Source: Nocardia brasiliensis ATCC 700358 (GTDB lineage Bacteria > Actinomycetota > Actinomycetes > Mycobacteriales > Mycobacteriaceae). From it: 64,000 nucleotides of DNA. The position numbers and the translations under genes were made by a program. Each line of letters starts with the position of its first letter. Position 1 is the first letter of the stretch. The stretch spans positions 8,742,001 through 8,806,000 of the forward strand of contig NC_018681.1 of NCBI RefSeq assembly GCF_000250675.2, read 5' to 3'. The notes under the pieces are model-generated. The model was not told where the DNA came from and ran no database searches. It worked only from the letters and a program-made list of their open reading frames with translations. Positions 15,987 to 24,430 of this stretch are shown one piece after another.

Positions 15987-17120
15987 GTGCGGTATTCCTG
16001 GTTGACGGCCGCCGTGGTTGCGGCGGTGACGATTTCGGCATTCGCCGGGGCGGGGGTCGCGGTCGCGGCACCCGGCCCGGCCCCGGTGGGATTGCAGGCC
16101 GACCTCGATCTGCTGATCCGGTCCATCGGTGCGCCCGGCGCCCAGCTGGTGCTGCGCAGCGACGGCTCGAACACGCAGATCGACAGCGGCGTAGGCGATC
16201 TGGTCACCGGCGCGCCGTTCCCGGACAACGCGCAGGTGCGGATCGCCAGCAATACCAAGACCTTCGTGGCGACCGTGGTGTTGCAGCTCGCCGCCGAGCA
16301 CCGGGTCGAGCTGGACGCGCCGATCGAGCAGTACCTGCCGGGCGTGGTGCACGGTCCCGGGGGCGACGGGCACCAGATCACCGTGCGAGATCTGTTGCAG
16401 CACACCAGCGGGATACCCGACTACCTGGCCTACCTGGATCTGGCCTCGGTCGACCGATTGCAGCGTCCGCGACCGGCCGCGGAGCTGATCCGGCTCGGTC
16501 TCGATCAGCCCGCGGTCTTCGCGCCGCGCACCAGTTCCGGCTATTCCAATACGGATTTCCTGCTGGCGGGCGAGTTGATCGAACGCGTCATGGGGGTGCC
16601 GGTCGGGGTCGAGGTCACCCGGCGGATCATCATCCCGCTCGGCCTGCGCGACACCTACTGGCCACTGTTCCCGCTGGAGCACGTGATTCGCGCGCCGCAT
16701 CCGCGCGGATACCACGCCTTCGACGGCGTGCTGGTGGACATCACCGATATCGATCCGGGCTGGGGTCTGGCCGACGGCGCGATGGTCTCCACCGGTGCCG
16801 ACCTCGACCGGTTCTTCATGGCGCTGCTGTCCGGTGAACTGTTGCCGCCCGCGCAGCTGGGCGAGATGCAGCGCACCGTGCCCTCCGGCGACCCGCTCCG
16901 CGACGCCGATTTCGGCCTCGGACTGTTCCGCCGGATCAACGCCTGCGGGATCGAGATCTGGAGCCACGGCGGCGCGATGAACGGCTTCCTGGTCGTCAAT
17001 GCCGCCACGCCGACCCGCGCCGCCACCCTGAGCATGAACCTGCTGCCCGATCCGCTCACCACCGTGATGTATCAGGCGGCGATGAACAGCGTGCTCGACG
17101 CGGCCTTGTGCGCGCGCTGA
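15987..17120 (+). CDS. Secreted serine hydrolase (beta-lactamase/DD-peptidase fold)
   Basis: A 377-aa exported protein: an N-terminal signal peptide with AVAAPG cleavage region (about residue 28) and a class C beta-lactamase-type domain. Catalytic motifs are SNTK (S-x-x-K), YSN (Y-x-N) and SHGG in place of KTG, typical of D-aminopeptidase/esterase-like members rather than true beta-lactamases. The GTG at 15987 has GGAG five nt upstream. Two further serine hydrolases of this superfamily are encoded at 17945 and 29634. The natural substrate is unknown. Confidence 0.9.
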   Translation: MRYSWLTAAVVAAVTISAFAGAGVAVAAPGPAPVGLQADLDLLIRSIGAPGAQLVLRSDGSNTQIDSGVGDLVTGAPFPDNAQVRIASNTKTFVATVVLQLAAEHRVELDAPIEQYLPGVVHGPGGDGHQITVRDLLQHTSGIPDYLAYLDLASVDRLQRPRPAAELIRLGLDQPAVFAPRTSSGYSNTDFLLAGELIERVMGVPVGVEVTRRIIIPLGLRDTYWPLFPLEHVIRAPHPRGYHAFDGVLVDITDIDPGWGLADGAMVSTGADLDRFFMALLSGELLPPAQLGEMQRTVPSGDPLRDADFGLGLFRRINACGIEIWSHGGAMNGFLVVNAATPTRAATLSMNLLPDPLTTVMYQAAMNSVLDAALCAR

Positions 17121-17177
17121 ACCCGGCCGATCTCCCGCACCGGGCCGGGTGCGAAAGAGCAGCCAGATCAACGGAAC

Positions 17178-17792
17178 TCAGGAAGCGCTGCCGGTGGGCG
17201 GACGCTGCCGTCGCGCTTCGCAGGCGGCGTGATCGGCGTCCGGCTTGTCTTCCCCGGACCGGGCGCAGCCCTGCGCGGTGTAGCCCCAGCGGTCATAACC
17301 CCACCGGTCGAATCCGTTGTGGTTGTAGCCGGACCGGTCGTAACCCCAACGGTCATAACCGGAACGGTCGAAGCCGGAGCGGTCGAAGCCCTCGTCGTTG
17401 AAACCGTCGCGGCCGTAGCCGGACCGGTCGTTACCCCAGCGGTCCAGCCCGGAGCGGTCGAATCCGTCGCGGTCATAACCGAATCGGTCATAACCGAACC
17501 GGTCGTAACCGAAGGAGTCGTAGCCGTCCGGGCCGTACGGATCGGCCGGCGTCTTGGGCGCCGTGGTGGGCGGCGGGGTGGTCACCGGCGGGGTCGTCGG
17601 CGCGGGCGGGTTGGTCGGTGGCGGTGTCACCGGCGGGGCCGGCGTGACCGGCGCGGCGGTGGTGGGCGCCGTGGGCGCGGTCGGGTCCGGGGTCGCGAAG
17701 GCCGCCACCGGCGCGAGTGCCGCGGCCCCGATGACGGCTGTCAGCAGGACCAGTCGCCGGAACTTGCGGCTACTTCTACCCGGATTCACCAT
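17178..17792 (-). CDS. Secreted protein with GYDRx pentad repeats
   Basis: 204 aa. A basic N-terminus and hydrophobic signal segment (VLLTAVIGAAALAPVAAFA, cleavage likely near residue 33) lead into a Pro/Thr-rich linker (34-85). Then come 18 consecutive five-residue units of the form G-(Y/F)-D-R-(W/S/F/D), residues 90-179. The tail contains two cysteines (CARSGED and HAACEA). The repeat is aromatic- and charge-rich and is not the A(D/N)Lxx pentapeptide family. The ATG at 17792 follows GGAGG six nt upstream. I do not recognise a function; a wall-associated or adhesive role is a guess. Confidence 0.85.
   Translation of the reverse strand: MVNPGRSSRKFRRLVLLTAVIGAAALAPVAAFATPDPTAPTAPTTAAPVTPAPPVTPPPTNPPAPTTPPVTTPPPTTAPKTPADPYGPDGYDSFGYDRFGYDRFGYDRDGFDRSGLDRWGNDRSGYGRDGFNDEGFDRSGFDRSGYDRWGYDRSGYNHNGFDRWGYDRWGYTAQGCARSGEDKPDADHAACEARRQRPPTGSAS
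17256..17525. repeat. 15-bp tandem DNA repeats encoding the GYDRx array
   Basis: Eighteen in-frame units of 15 bp (minus strand sense GGxTACGACCGGxxx). On the plus strand this reads as recurring CGGTCGTAACC and CGGTCATAACC. Units differ mainly at the fifth codon (W, S, F, D) and the second (Tyr/Phe), implying expansion followed by selection on the encoded pattern. Confidence 0.85.
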
Positions 17793-17944
17793 GTTCGACC
17801 TCCATTTCGAGCACAGGCGCGCATACCGCACCCCCGCTCCCCTATCGGCCGAACGCCCAAATTAGATACACACCAGTTACTTTCACGCCGTTGCCTCGCC
17901 CTATACCCCTTCGTTCTCATTCGCTGAGCGCTGCGGGGCCGGCC

Positions 17945-19174
17945 TCAGCGCACCGGCGGGAAGGTGTCGGAGATCTGGGCGACCAGCCGCCACGGGCGAT
18001 CGGTGTCGGTGGTCGCCTTACCGCTGGTGAGCACGGCTCCGGCGAGCCCACGCGCCGGGTCGGCCCAGCCGTACTGGGTGGTGAGGCCGCTGCGGCCGAA
18101 GTGTGCGCGGGTGTCACGGCCGAATTTCGATCGGCGGCCGCCGAGTTCGTATCCGGCCCGGCTCACCCGCCCGGCGAGGCCGGGCAGCCATTTCGCCGGT
18201 TGCACGGCCGCGCGCACGGTCTCGGGGCGCATGATCCGGATTCCGTCCAATTCGCCGCCGCGCGCGAGGATTTCGTAGAAGCGGGACAGCTCGGCCGCCG
18301 TGCTGACCAGATTGCCGGAGGGCAGTTCCGCGGTGAGCAACGCCCGCGTGCCCGCATCGGAGACCGCCTTGCCCATGCCGCCGCCGAGAGCCTTGCGCGC
18401 CAGGAACTTCGACACCCGCGAGGGCCCGGGGCCGGTCTGCACGCTCGGCACGACCTGGTCGACCTCGGCGGCGTCGACGCCGAAATTGGTCCACCGGAAC
18501 CCGAGCGGGTCCAGCACCTGCTCGGCCAGATGCTCGCGCATCCGTTTGCCGGTCGCCCGCTGCACCAGTAGCCGCTGGATGAGCCCGCCGGTCATGGCGT
18601 GATAGATCCGGAAGCGGCCGGTCGGCCAGCTGGGCACCAGATCTGCCAGGGCGCGCACGGCCAGGTCCTCGTCGACGATGAGCTGAAAACCCTGATAGGG
18701 CGGGGTGATGAACGGCACGCCCGCCGAATGCGACAGCACGTCGGCGATGGTGATCCGGTTCTTGCCGTGGGCCGCGAACTCCGGAATGTAGGCGCACACC
18801 GGCTCGTCCAGGCCGAAGGCGCCCTGTTCGGCCAGCATGCACATCACCGCCGCCGCGACACCCTTCGCGGTCGAGAACCCGCAGAACGGGCTGTCCGGTG
18901 TGACGAGCACCCGCGCCGCGTCGGGCGCATCGCCGGGCGCGTTCCCCCAGCCGTGGCCGATGGCGCGGTTCAGCACGATCTTGCCGTCGCGCCGCAGGCA
19001 GAGCTGGATGGCCGGGGTGGTGCCCATCCGATACCAGTCACGGACCGATTCCCACACCGCGTCGACGGCCGCGCGGGTCGAGCCCGCCGTGGCGGGGTCG
19101 TCCTCATGACCCACCGTCGTCACCGAGTCCAGATCCTCGGCGACCGTCACCAAAGTGCCCGTCAGCGCGCCCAT
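17945..19174 (-). CDS. Serine hydrolase, beta-lactamase/esterase family VIII type
   Basis: About 409 aa with the beta-lactamase-like fold: catalytic S-x-x-K in FSTAKGVAAAV, and the tyrosine motif in RFRIYHAMTGGLIQRLL (Y-x-A instead of Y-x-N). A C-terminal glycine-rich block (HFGRSGLTTQYGWADPARGL) takes the place of KTG. No signal peptide is visible, so it is probably an intracellular esterase/lipase, like the mycobacterial LipD/LipE-type proteins. The ATG at 19174 is chosen as the first one giving a family-like N-terminus; no strong ribosome-binding site is present. Confidence 0.85.
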   Translation of the reverse strand: MGALTGTLVTVAEDLDSVTTVGHEDDPATAGSTRAAVDAVWESVRDWYRMGTTPAIQLCLRRDGKIVLNRAIGHGWGNAPGDAPDAARVLVTPDSPFCGFSTAKGVAAAVMCMLAEQGAFGLDEPVCAYIPEFAAHGKNRITIADVLSHSAGVPFITPPYQGFQLIVDEDLAVRALADLVPSWPTGRFRIYHAMTGGLIQRLLVQRATGKRMREHLAEQVLDPLGFRWTNFGVDAAEVDQVVPSVQTGPGPSRVSKFLARKALGGGMGKAVSDAGTRALLTAELPSGNLVSTAAELSRFYEILARGGELDGIRIMRPETVRAAVQPAKWLPGLAGRVSRAGYELGGRRSKFGRDTRAHFGRSGLTTQYGWADPARGLAGAVLTSGKATTDTDRPWRLVAQISDTFPPVR

Positions 19175-19349
19175 CCAGTCAGCATACGGACCTGTTGCGG
19201 GCCGGCCGCGCCGCTGCGCGCACCGCCACCGGCCGGCAATCGTGCCCCTGGTCACAGCCGCCGAAGCCGCGCCCGCCGCGCCTTACCGACCGGTAGAGTG
19301 CCCATCCAATACCGCGTCAGGCAGTGGACCGAACAGAGGGGGTTCCCAC

Positions 19350-19739
19350 ATGGCGGTACCGGATACCGGGCAGGGGACGGCACGGCAGCTGTACGCGGCG
19401 GCCACCGGCAGCACGGGCAAGCCCTTCGAATTGGACACCGAGGTCGCCGAAAACCTCGCTGCCGCATGCGACAAGCTCGTCGAAGACCTACGCCGCGCCA
19501 TGACCACCGGCCATCTGGTGACCGAAGTGACGGGCTTCCCGAACCTGCCCACCGGCCACGGCCTCACCCGCGGCTTCCGCGACAAGGGCAGGCAGTACCT
19601 GGACACGCTCGCCGCCTTTCAGGAGACGGCACTGCTGTTCAAGGCCGCGTATCTGGCCGCGGGCAAACGCTTCGCCGACGCCGAGGCGGCGAACCGGGCC
19701 GCGCTCGCGGTGGTCACCGCGCATCTGGAGTCGCGGTGA
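19350..19739 (+). CDS. Small helical type VII-associated protein (EspC/WXG100-like)
   Basis: 129 aa, predicted mostly helical. The C-terminal helix KRFADAEAANRAALAVV resembles the end of actinobacterial ESX-associated proteins, where a Y-x-x-x-D/E secretion motif is followed by N-x-x-x-L; here F-A-D-A-E replaces the tyrosine form. The ATG at 19350 follows GAGGGGG. It is the first gene of a three-gene run ending in an EspG homologue. The assignment as a secreted partner rests on that context, so confidence in function is moderate. Confidence 0.65.
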   Translation: MAVPDTGQGTARQLYAAATGSTGKPFELDTEVAENLAAACDKLVEDLRRAMTTGHLVTEVTGFPNLPTGHGLTRGFRDKGRQYLDTLAAFQETALLFKAAYLAAGKRFADAEAANRAALAVVTAHLESR

Positions 19740-19760
19740 GAGCAGTAGGGAACTGAGGCG

Positions 19761-20399
19761 ATGGCAGACTCCGCAGCCCGGGCCGCCGCCGCGCACATCC
19801 GTCAGGAGCTCGCCGGGTTACGCACCGGCGCAACCGATCCCGCGTACGCGGCGGATCGGGAGCTGTTCGGTTCCTATACCCACCAGGAGATCTGGGAGCT
19901 GGTCCGCGAGCCGCTGAACCCGGCCGCGCTCGGCCAGGTCGCCGCGGCCTGGCTGGCGAACGCGGGCGCGCTGGCCGAGGCGTTCCAGGCCTTCTCCGAT
20001 GCCGCCAACCGCGAATTCGCCCGCTGGTCGGGCCACACCGCCGACGCCGCGCTGCGCGCCACCCGGGAATTCGTCCGCACCGGGATCGAGGCGCAGGAGG
20101 TCTGCCGTGCGGTGGCGCGGCTGATGGAACTGAACGGTGATGCCGCGCAGACCATTCGGAGCGCGATCCCGCCGCCCGAACCGTACCGGCCGCTGGACGA
20201 TCCGGCCGCCGAGGCGGTCTACGGCGGCAAGCGGCGGATGGCGCACGACAGCGCCGCCGCCGAGGTCGAGGCCGACGTCCGGGACACGATGACCTACGTC
20301 TACGCCCCGACCATGCCCGCCTCCGGCGACCGCGTGCCTCGCTTCCTCGCCCCGCCCGACGGACCGCGACCGGCCGGCGACGGGGGCGGCGCGCGGTGA
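19761..20399 (+). CDS. PPE/WXG-like helical protein, partner of EspG
   Basis: 212 aa. A helix-turn-helix hairpin with a central W-x-G (EFARWSGHTADAALRAT, near residue 93) resembles WXG/PPE-type ESX substrates, followed by a proline-rich acidic tail with YRPLD, a Y-x-x-x-D match. It lacks a signal peptide. It begins 21 bp after the 129-aa gene, and its stop overlaps the EspG start by GTGA, implying coordinated synthesis of substrate and chaperone. No ESX membrane component is present in the window. Confidence 0.66.
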   Translation: MADSAARAAAAHIRQELAGLRTGATDPAYAADRELFGSYTHQEIWELVREPLNPAALGQVAAAWLANAGALAEAFQAFSDAANREFARWSGHTADAALRATREFVRTGIEAQEVCRAVARLMELNGDAAQTIRSAIPPPEPYRPLDDPAAEAVYGGKRRMAHDSAAAEVEADVRDTMTYVYAPTMPASGDRVPRFLAPPDGPRPAGDGGGAR

Positions 20400-21127
20400 A
20401 ATGGGTGCTGACCCCGGACGAGTTCTCGCATGTCTGGGAAAACGAGACGGGTCTGGATCGCAGGCCGTATCCGGTCAACATGGTGCCTGCGGCCACCGTG
20501 CGCACCGAATCCGAATACGCCGCACTGCGTTTGCCGCAGCGCTTCGCCCGGCAGGCCGACCCGGACCTGGCCGCCGCGCTCATGCTGTGCGGCCGCACCG
20601 ACGCCACCACCATCACCCTGTCCGGGGAACGGAACACCCCGCCGCGCAACGGTTCCGGCGCCGACACCGAACGCATCCTGGTCTACGCCGCGGTGGTGCA
20701 CAATCACGCGGGCATCCTGGTCGCCACCCCGGAGAAGGTCACCGTGCTGATGTGCCATGCCCGTGCGGTGGGCGAGCGCCTGGTGCAGATCATCGGCCCG
20801 GCCCGCCCCGGGAAACTCGGCACCATGCGCGAACCCCAGGACGCGGTGCTCGGCCCGGAGCGCACCGAACCGTTCGGCACCAACGGACAGCGCGGCGCCG
20901 CCCGCTTCCGGCACACGCTGCGCAAGCCCGTCGACGGGCGCGGCTTCCTGACCGTCACCGTCGAACCCGACAATCCGATGTCGCCGCCCACCCGCCACCG
21001 CACCTGGCTCGATTTCACCGGCGACGGCCGCTACCTGCTGACCACCTCGCAGGACCTCATCCTCACCCCCGTCTCGGACGAGGATTTCGCCGCGCAACTC
21101 GTCGCGCTCGCCCATATCCGGGTGTGA
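20396..21127 (+). CDS. ESX secretion-associated protein EspG-like chaperone
   Basis: 243 aa with the EspG family opening WVLTPDEFSHVWENETGLDRRPYP and the late block RGFLTVTVEPDNP...RTWLDFTGDGRYLL. EspG proteins are cytosolic chaperones that bind the exposed tip of PPE partners and keep them soluble until export by the matching ESX machine. The GTG start overlaps the upstream PPE-like gene by 4 nt, the arrangement expected of a chaperone and its client. Which ESX system it serves cannot be told from this window. Confidence 0.85.
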   Translation: MKWVLTPDEFSHVWENETGLDRRPYPVNMVPAATVRTESEYAALRLPQRFARQADPDLAAALMLCGRTDATTITLSGERNTPPRNGSGADTERILVYAAVVHNHAGILVATPEKVTVLMCHARAVGERLVQIIGPARPGKLGTMREPQDAVLGPERTEPFGTNGQRGAARFRHTLRKPVDGRGFLTVTVEPDNPMSPPTRHRTWLDFTGDGRYLLTTSQDLILTPVSDEDFAAQLVALAHIRV

Positions 21128-21181
21128 CACGCTGCGCCGTCGCGCCGACCCACGCGGCACGCACCTGGTTAGCTGTAGCGC

Positions 21182-22030
21182 ATGGCTAAGAAGGGCTGGT
21201 CCGTCCCGGCTACCGAAGCGCTGAAGGCCGACGGCTTGCAGATCACCGAGCTGGACACCTCCGCGACACCGGGCTTCACGGGCGACAAGGCAGCGGGCCT
21301 GGACCTGCTGGCCGAACGCACCACGGTGCTGTCCGCGCTGCAGGAACGGCTCTACGCCAACGGGCGATCCGGCGACCTGCGCAGTGTGCTGCTGGTGCTG
21401 CAGGGCATGGACACCGCGGGTAAGGGCGGCATCGTCCGGCACGTGATCGGTTCGGTCGATCCGCAGGGCGTGGACCACCACGCGTTCGGCGTGCCGACCG
21501 AGGAGGAGAAGCGCCACCACTACCTGTGGCGGATCCGCAACGCGCTGCCGCGCGGCGGTCAGCTCGGGGTGTTCGACCGCTCGCACTACGAGGACGTGCT
21601 GGTGGTCCGCGTGCACAACCTGGTGCCGAAAAAGGAATGGGAACCGCGCTACGACGAGATCAACGCCTTCGAGCGGGAACTCGTCGACGAGGGCACCACC
21701 GTGGTCAAGGTGGCGATGTTCGTTTCCCTGGACGAGCAGAAGAAGCGGCTGCGCGAACGGCTGGACCGGCCGGACAAGTACTGGAAGTTCAATCCCTCCG
21801 ATATCGATGAGCGCGGCTACTGGCCCGCCTATCAGGAGGCGTACCAGGCCATGCTGGATCGCACGTCCACCGAGTACGCGCCGTGGCACGTGGTGCCCGC
21901 CGATCGCAAATGGTTCTCCCGCCTCGCCGTCACCGAACTGCTCATCGAGGCCCTGGAGCGACTCGACCTCGAGTGGCCCGCCGCACAATTCGACGTCGAG
22001 GAGCAGAAGCGGCGACTCGACAAAGCCTGA
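21182..22030 (+). CDS. ppk2: PPK2-family polyphosphate kinase
   Basis: 282 aa. Walker A is GMDTAGKGG near residue 76 and Walker B is FDRSHYED near residue 130, both diagnostic of PPK2 enzymes, along with the lid motif LRERLDRPDKYWKFN. These proteins transfer phosphate between polyphosphate and nucleoside mono- or diphosphates. The single-domain length fits class I or III; sequence alone does not fix nucleotide preference. It is convergent with the LLM oxidoreductase gene, 7 bp away. Confidence 0.92.
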   Translation: MAKKGWSVPATEALKADGLQITELDTSATPGFTGDKAAGLDLLAERTTVLSALQERLYANGRSGDLRSVLLVLQGMDTAGKGGIVRHVIGSVDPQGVDHHAFGVPTEEEKRHHYLWRIRNALPRGGQLGVFDRSHYEDVLVVRVHNLVPKKEWEPRYDEINAFERELVDEGTTVVKVAMFVSLDEQKKRLRERLDRPDKYWKFNPSDIDERGYWPAYQEAYQAMLDRTSTEYAPWHVVPADRKWFSRLAVTELLIEALERLDLEWPAAQFDVEEQKRRLDKA

Positions 22031-22037
22031 TCGCGAA

Positions 22038-22898
22038 CTAGATCAGCGGCCGAACCTGTTCGGCGACAAAGCGAACGAAGCCTTCGGGGTCGGGCTCGTC
22101 TCCGGTCGGCTGGATCACCACGGTGTCGGCGCCCGCCTCGGCCAGCCCGCGGACCGCGTCCGCGACCGCCTGCGCGTCACCGGCGACACCGGCCAGCGGC
22201 GGTGTCGTGGTGGCTTGCACGTGCGCGAGCCGGGCCGCCGCGTCCGGGCCGGTCACCGCGAGCAGATTCGCCACCACCACATGCCGGTCGGTGCGGCCCG
22301 CCGCGGCCCGGCCCTCGTCGATCAACGCCCGCGCGTCCCGCACGCTCTCCGGGCCCGCGATCGAATCCAGCAGCGTCCCATCGGCATGCGACCCGCACAG
22401 CCGGATCGAGCGCGGGCCCCTGGCCCCCGCGTAGATGCGCGGCGGTTCCAGTGGCGGCCAATCCAGGGCCACGTCGTCGAGCTGCACATAACGTCCCGAG
22501 GTGGTGACTCGCTTGCCCGCGAGCAGGGCCCGCAGCGTGTCCAAATACTCGGCCAGCAACGTCACCGGCGACTCGACCCGCGCGCCCACCTGCCCCATCC
22601 AGTCCAGCACGCCGTGCCCGACGCCGAGCAGTACCCGATCGGGGAACAGCCGGTACAGCGTCGCGGCTTCCATCGCGGTCAACGCCACATTGCGCAGCGG
22701 CACCGGCAGCAGCCCGACGCCGATGTGCAGCCGCTCGGTCCACGCGAGCGCGGCCGCCGCACTGGCGATACCGCTCTCGAAGAAACAGTCCTCCCACAGC
22801 CACAGCTGTTCCAGCCCCGATTCCTCGGCGACCCGGGTGACGGCGCGCAGCCGTTCCGGCGGATTTTGCGGACGAAACACAGCACCGAGAGCAGTCAT
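22038..22898 (-). CDS. LLM-class flavin/F420-dependent oxidoreductase
   Basis: 286 aa, luciferase-like monooxygenase fold. Typical segments include LEQLWLWEDCFFESG, RLHIGVGLLPVPLRN, FPDRVLLGVGHGVLDWM and a final ADTVVIQPTGDEPDPEGFVRF strand. Actinobacterial members of this type usually bind F420 rather than FMN, but cofactor and substrate cannot be settled here. The ATG at 22898 gives the conserved N-terminus. Confidence 0.85.
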   Translation of the reverse strand: MTALGAVFRPQNPPERLRAVTRVAEESGLEQLWLWEDCFFESGIASAAAALAWTERLHIGVGLLPVPLRNVALTAMEAATLYRLFPDRVLLGVGHGVLDWMGQVGARVESPVTLLAEYLDTLRALLAGKRVTTSGRYVQLDDVALDWPPLEPPRIYAGARGPRSIRLCGSHADGTLLDSIAGPESVRDARALIDEGRAAAGRTDRHVVVANLLAVTGPDAAARLAHVQATTTPPLAGVAGDAQAVADAVRGLAEAGADTVVIQPTGDEPDPEGFVRFVAEQVRPLI

Positions 22899-23090
22899 CC
22901 CACCATTCTTGACCGGAACTCCCGAATACCCACACGGATTTTTTGGCGTCGCCAGTGCCCGATATTTCGGAATCTCTCAGGTTCGTTCACGATGATGTGG
23001 GCCGTGGCCCGACCACACGGGGACGAGTTCGCGCTCTACCATCGTGGCGGCAGGTACCGGCAGTCGAGCGAAAGGCGTGGTGAACGCACG

Positions 23091-23867
23091 GTGAGCAAGA
23101 ACCCGGGTGGGAAGAAGAATCCGTTGCTGGCGGCGAATCGCGCCGACCGCAACCGCAAGATCTTCATCCAGGTGGCCGTGGCCGCCGTGCTGATCGGCCT
23201 GATCGCCGCGATCGGCATCGGTGTCGCGGTGAAGAAGGCCCGCAAGGACGATCCCGGCCCCACCCCCTCGATTCCGGCGGCCGCCAACACCTCCCCGGAC
23301 GGGGTCACCGGCACCATCACCGACAACGGGGCGGTGCGCATCGGCAAGCCGAACGCGAAGGTCACCGTGCGGGTCGTCGCCGACCTGCAGTGCCCCGCGT
23401 GCAAGGGCTTCGAGGGCGCGAACGCCCAGGTGCTCGCCGACGCGGTGAACAACGGCACGGCCGCCGTCGAATACGACGTGATCGCGTTCCTGGACAAGGC
23501 GTCCACCACCCGGTACTCGACCCGCGCGGCGAACGCCTCGTACTGCGTCGCCGAGGCGGACCCGACCAAGTACCAGGCGTGGGTGTCCTCGATGTTCGCC
23601 CAGCAGCCGCCGGAGGGCGGCGCGGGCCTGCCCAACGACAAGCTGGTCCAGATCGCCAAGGAGGCGGGCTATCCCGACGCGGTGGCGAACTGCATCACCG
23701 ATGTGAAGTACGACAAGTACATCCAGGCCCGCACCGATGACGTGCTGAAGAGCGGCATCAAGTCGACGCCGTCGGTGTTCGTCAACGGCAAGCAGGTCGA
23801 GTCGAGCCAGGAGATCTTCGGGCCCGGCGGTCTCGGACCTGTGATCGCCGCCGCCGCGGCGCAGTGA
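23091..23867 (+). CDS. Membrane-anchored DsbA/thioredoxin-fold protein
   Basis: 258 aa. A basic N-terminus and one transmembrane segment (about residues 24-46, IFIQVAVAAVLIGLIAAIGIG) anchor an extracytoplasmic thioredoxin-like domain. Its active site is CPAC near residues 101-104 (ADLQCPACKGFE), with a cis-proline loop STPSVFVNGK. It should oxidise or isomerise disulfides in exported proteins. The stop overlaps the VKOR gene start by GTGA, pairing it with its likely reoxidant. The GTG at 23091 is preceded by AAAGG; a longer start at 22992 is possible. Confidence 0.9.
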   Translation: MSKNPGGKKNPLLAANRADRNRKIFIQVAVAAVLIGLIAAIGIGVAVKKARKDDPGPTPSIPAAANTSPDGVTGTITDNGAVRIGKPNAKVTVRVVADLQCPACKGFEGANAQVLADAVNNGTAAVEYDVIAFLDKASTTRYSTRAANASYCVAEADPTKYQAWVSSMFAQQPPEGGAGLPNDKLVQIAKEAGYPDAVANCITDVKYDKYIQARTDDVLKSGIKSTPSVFVNGKQVESSQEIFGPGGLGPVIAAAAAQ

Positions 23868-24430
23868 TCACCGCCCCGCCCCGGGCCGCCTGGGTACTGC
23901 TGCTCGGCGGGCTGGCCGGCTGGCTGGCCTCGATGGCGCTGACCATCGAACGGTTCAAGCTGTTCACCGAACCGGGTTACACCCCGTCGTGCAGCATCAA
24001 CCCGATCCTGTCCTGCGGCTCGGTGATGGTGACCGACCAGGCCGCGGTGTTCGGGTTCCCCAACCCGATCATCGGCATCGCGGCCTTCTCGGTGGTGGTC
24101 ACCGTCGGGGTGCTCTCGGTGGCCGGGGTGGGGTTGCCGCGCTGGATCTGGGGCGGGCTGTGGCTGGGCACGCTGCTCGGCGTCGGCTTCGTCTGCTGGC
24201 TGATCTTCCAGAGCCTGTACCGGATCAACGCGCTCTGCCCGTACTGCATGGTGGTGTGGGCCATCATCACGCCGCTGCTCGCGGTGGTCACCGATCAGCT
24301 CTGGGGCGGGTCCCGCGGTCCGCTGCGGGTGCTCGCGGAGTGGCGGTGGACCCTCGTCGCGCTGTTCTACGCGGTGGTGCTGCTGCTGATCTTCCTGCGC
24401 TTCCAGGACTACTGGCTGTCGCTGTTCTAG
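23864..24430 (+). CDS. Vitamin K epoxide reductase (VKOR) family membrane protein
   Basis: 188 aa with four to five transmembrane helices. It has the VKOR loop cysteine pair in PSCSINPILSCGSVM (about residues 42-52) and the redox-active CPYC near residue 125. Bacterial VKORs reoxidise DsbA using menaquinone, replacing DsbB. Coupling to the preceding DsbA-like gene supports this. It ends on a CTAG palindrome that also supplies the stop codon of the convergent protease gene. Confidence 0.93.
   Translation: MITAPPRAAWVLLLGGLAGWLASMALTIERFKLFTEPGYTPSCSINPILSCGSVMVTDQAAVFGFPNPIIGIAAFSVVVTVGVLSVAGVGLPRWIWGGLWLGTLLGVGFVCWLIFQSLYRINALCPYCMVVWAIITPLLAVVTDQLWGGSRGPLRVLAEWRWTLVALFYAVVLLLIFLRFQDYWLSLF

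Noticed and set aside
14508..17171. An 887-codon open frame on the minus strand
   Set aside because: It runs opposite the enoyl-reductase-like and serine hydrolase genes. The composition (Arg, His, Asp, Gln runs) is that of an antisense shadow, and no start signal or family is visible.
17256..17525. Classic pentapeptide-repeat protein (A(D/N)Lxx, MfpA/Qnr type)
   Set aside because: The period is five, but the sequence pattern is G-aromatic-D-R-x without the central Leu/Phe of the quadrilateral beta helix, and the protein is secreted.
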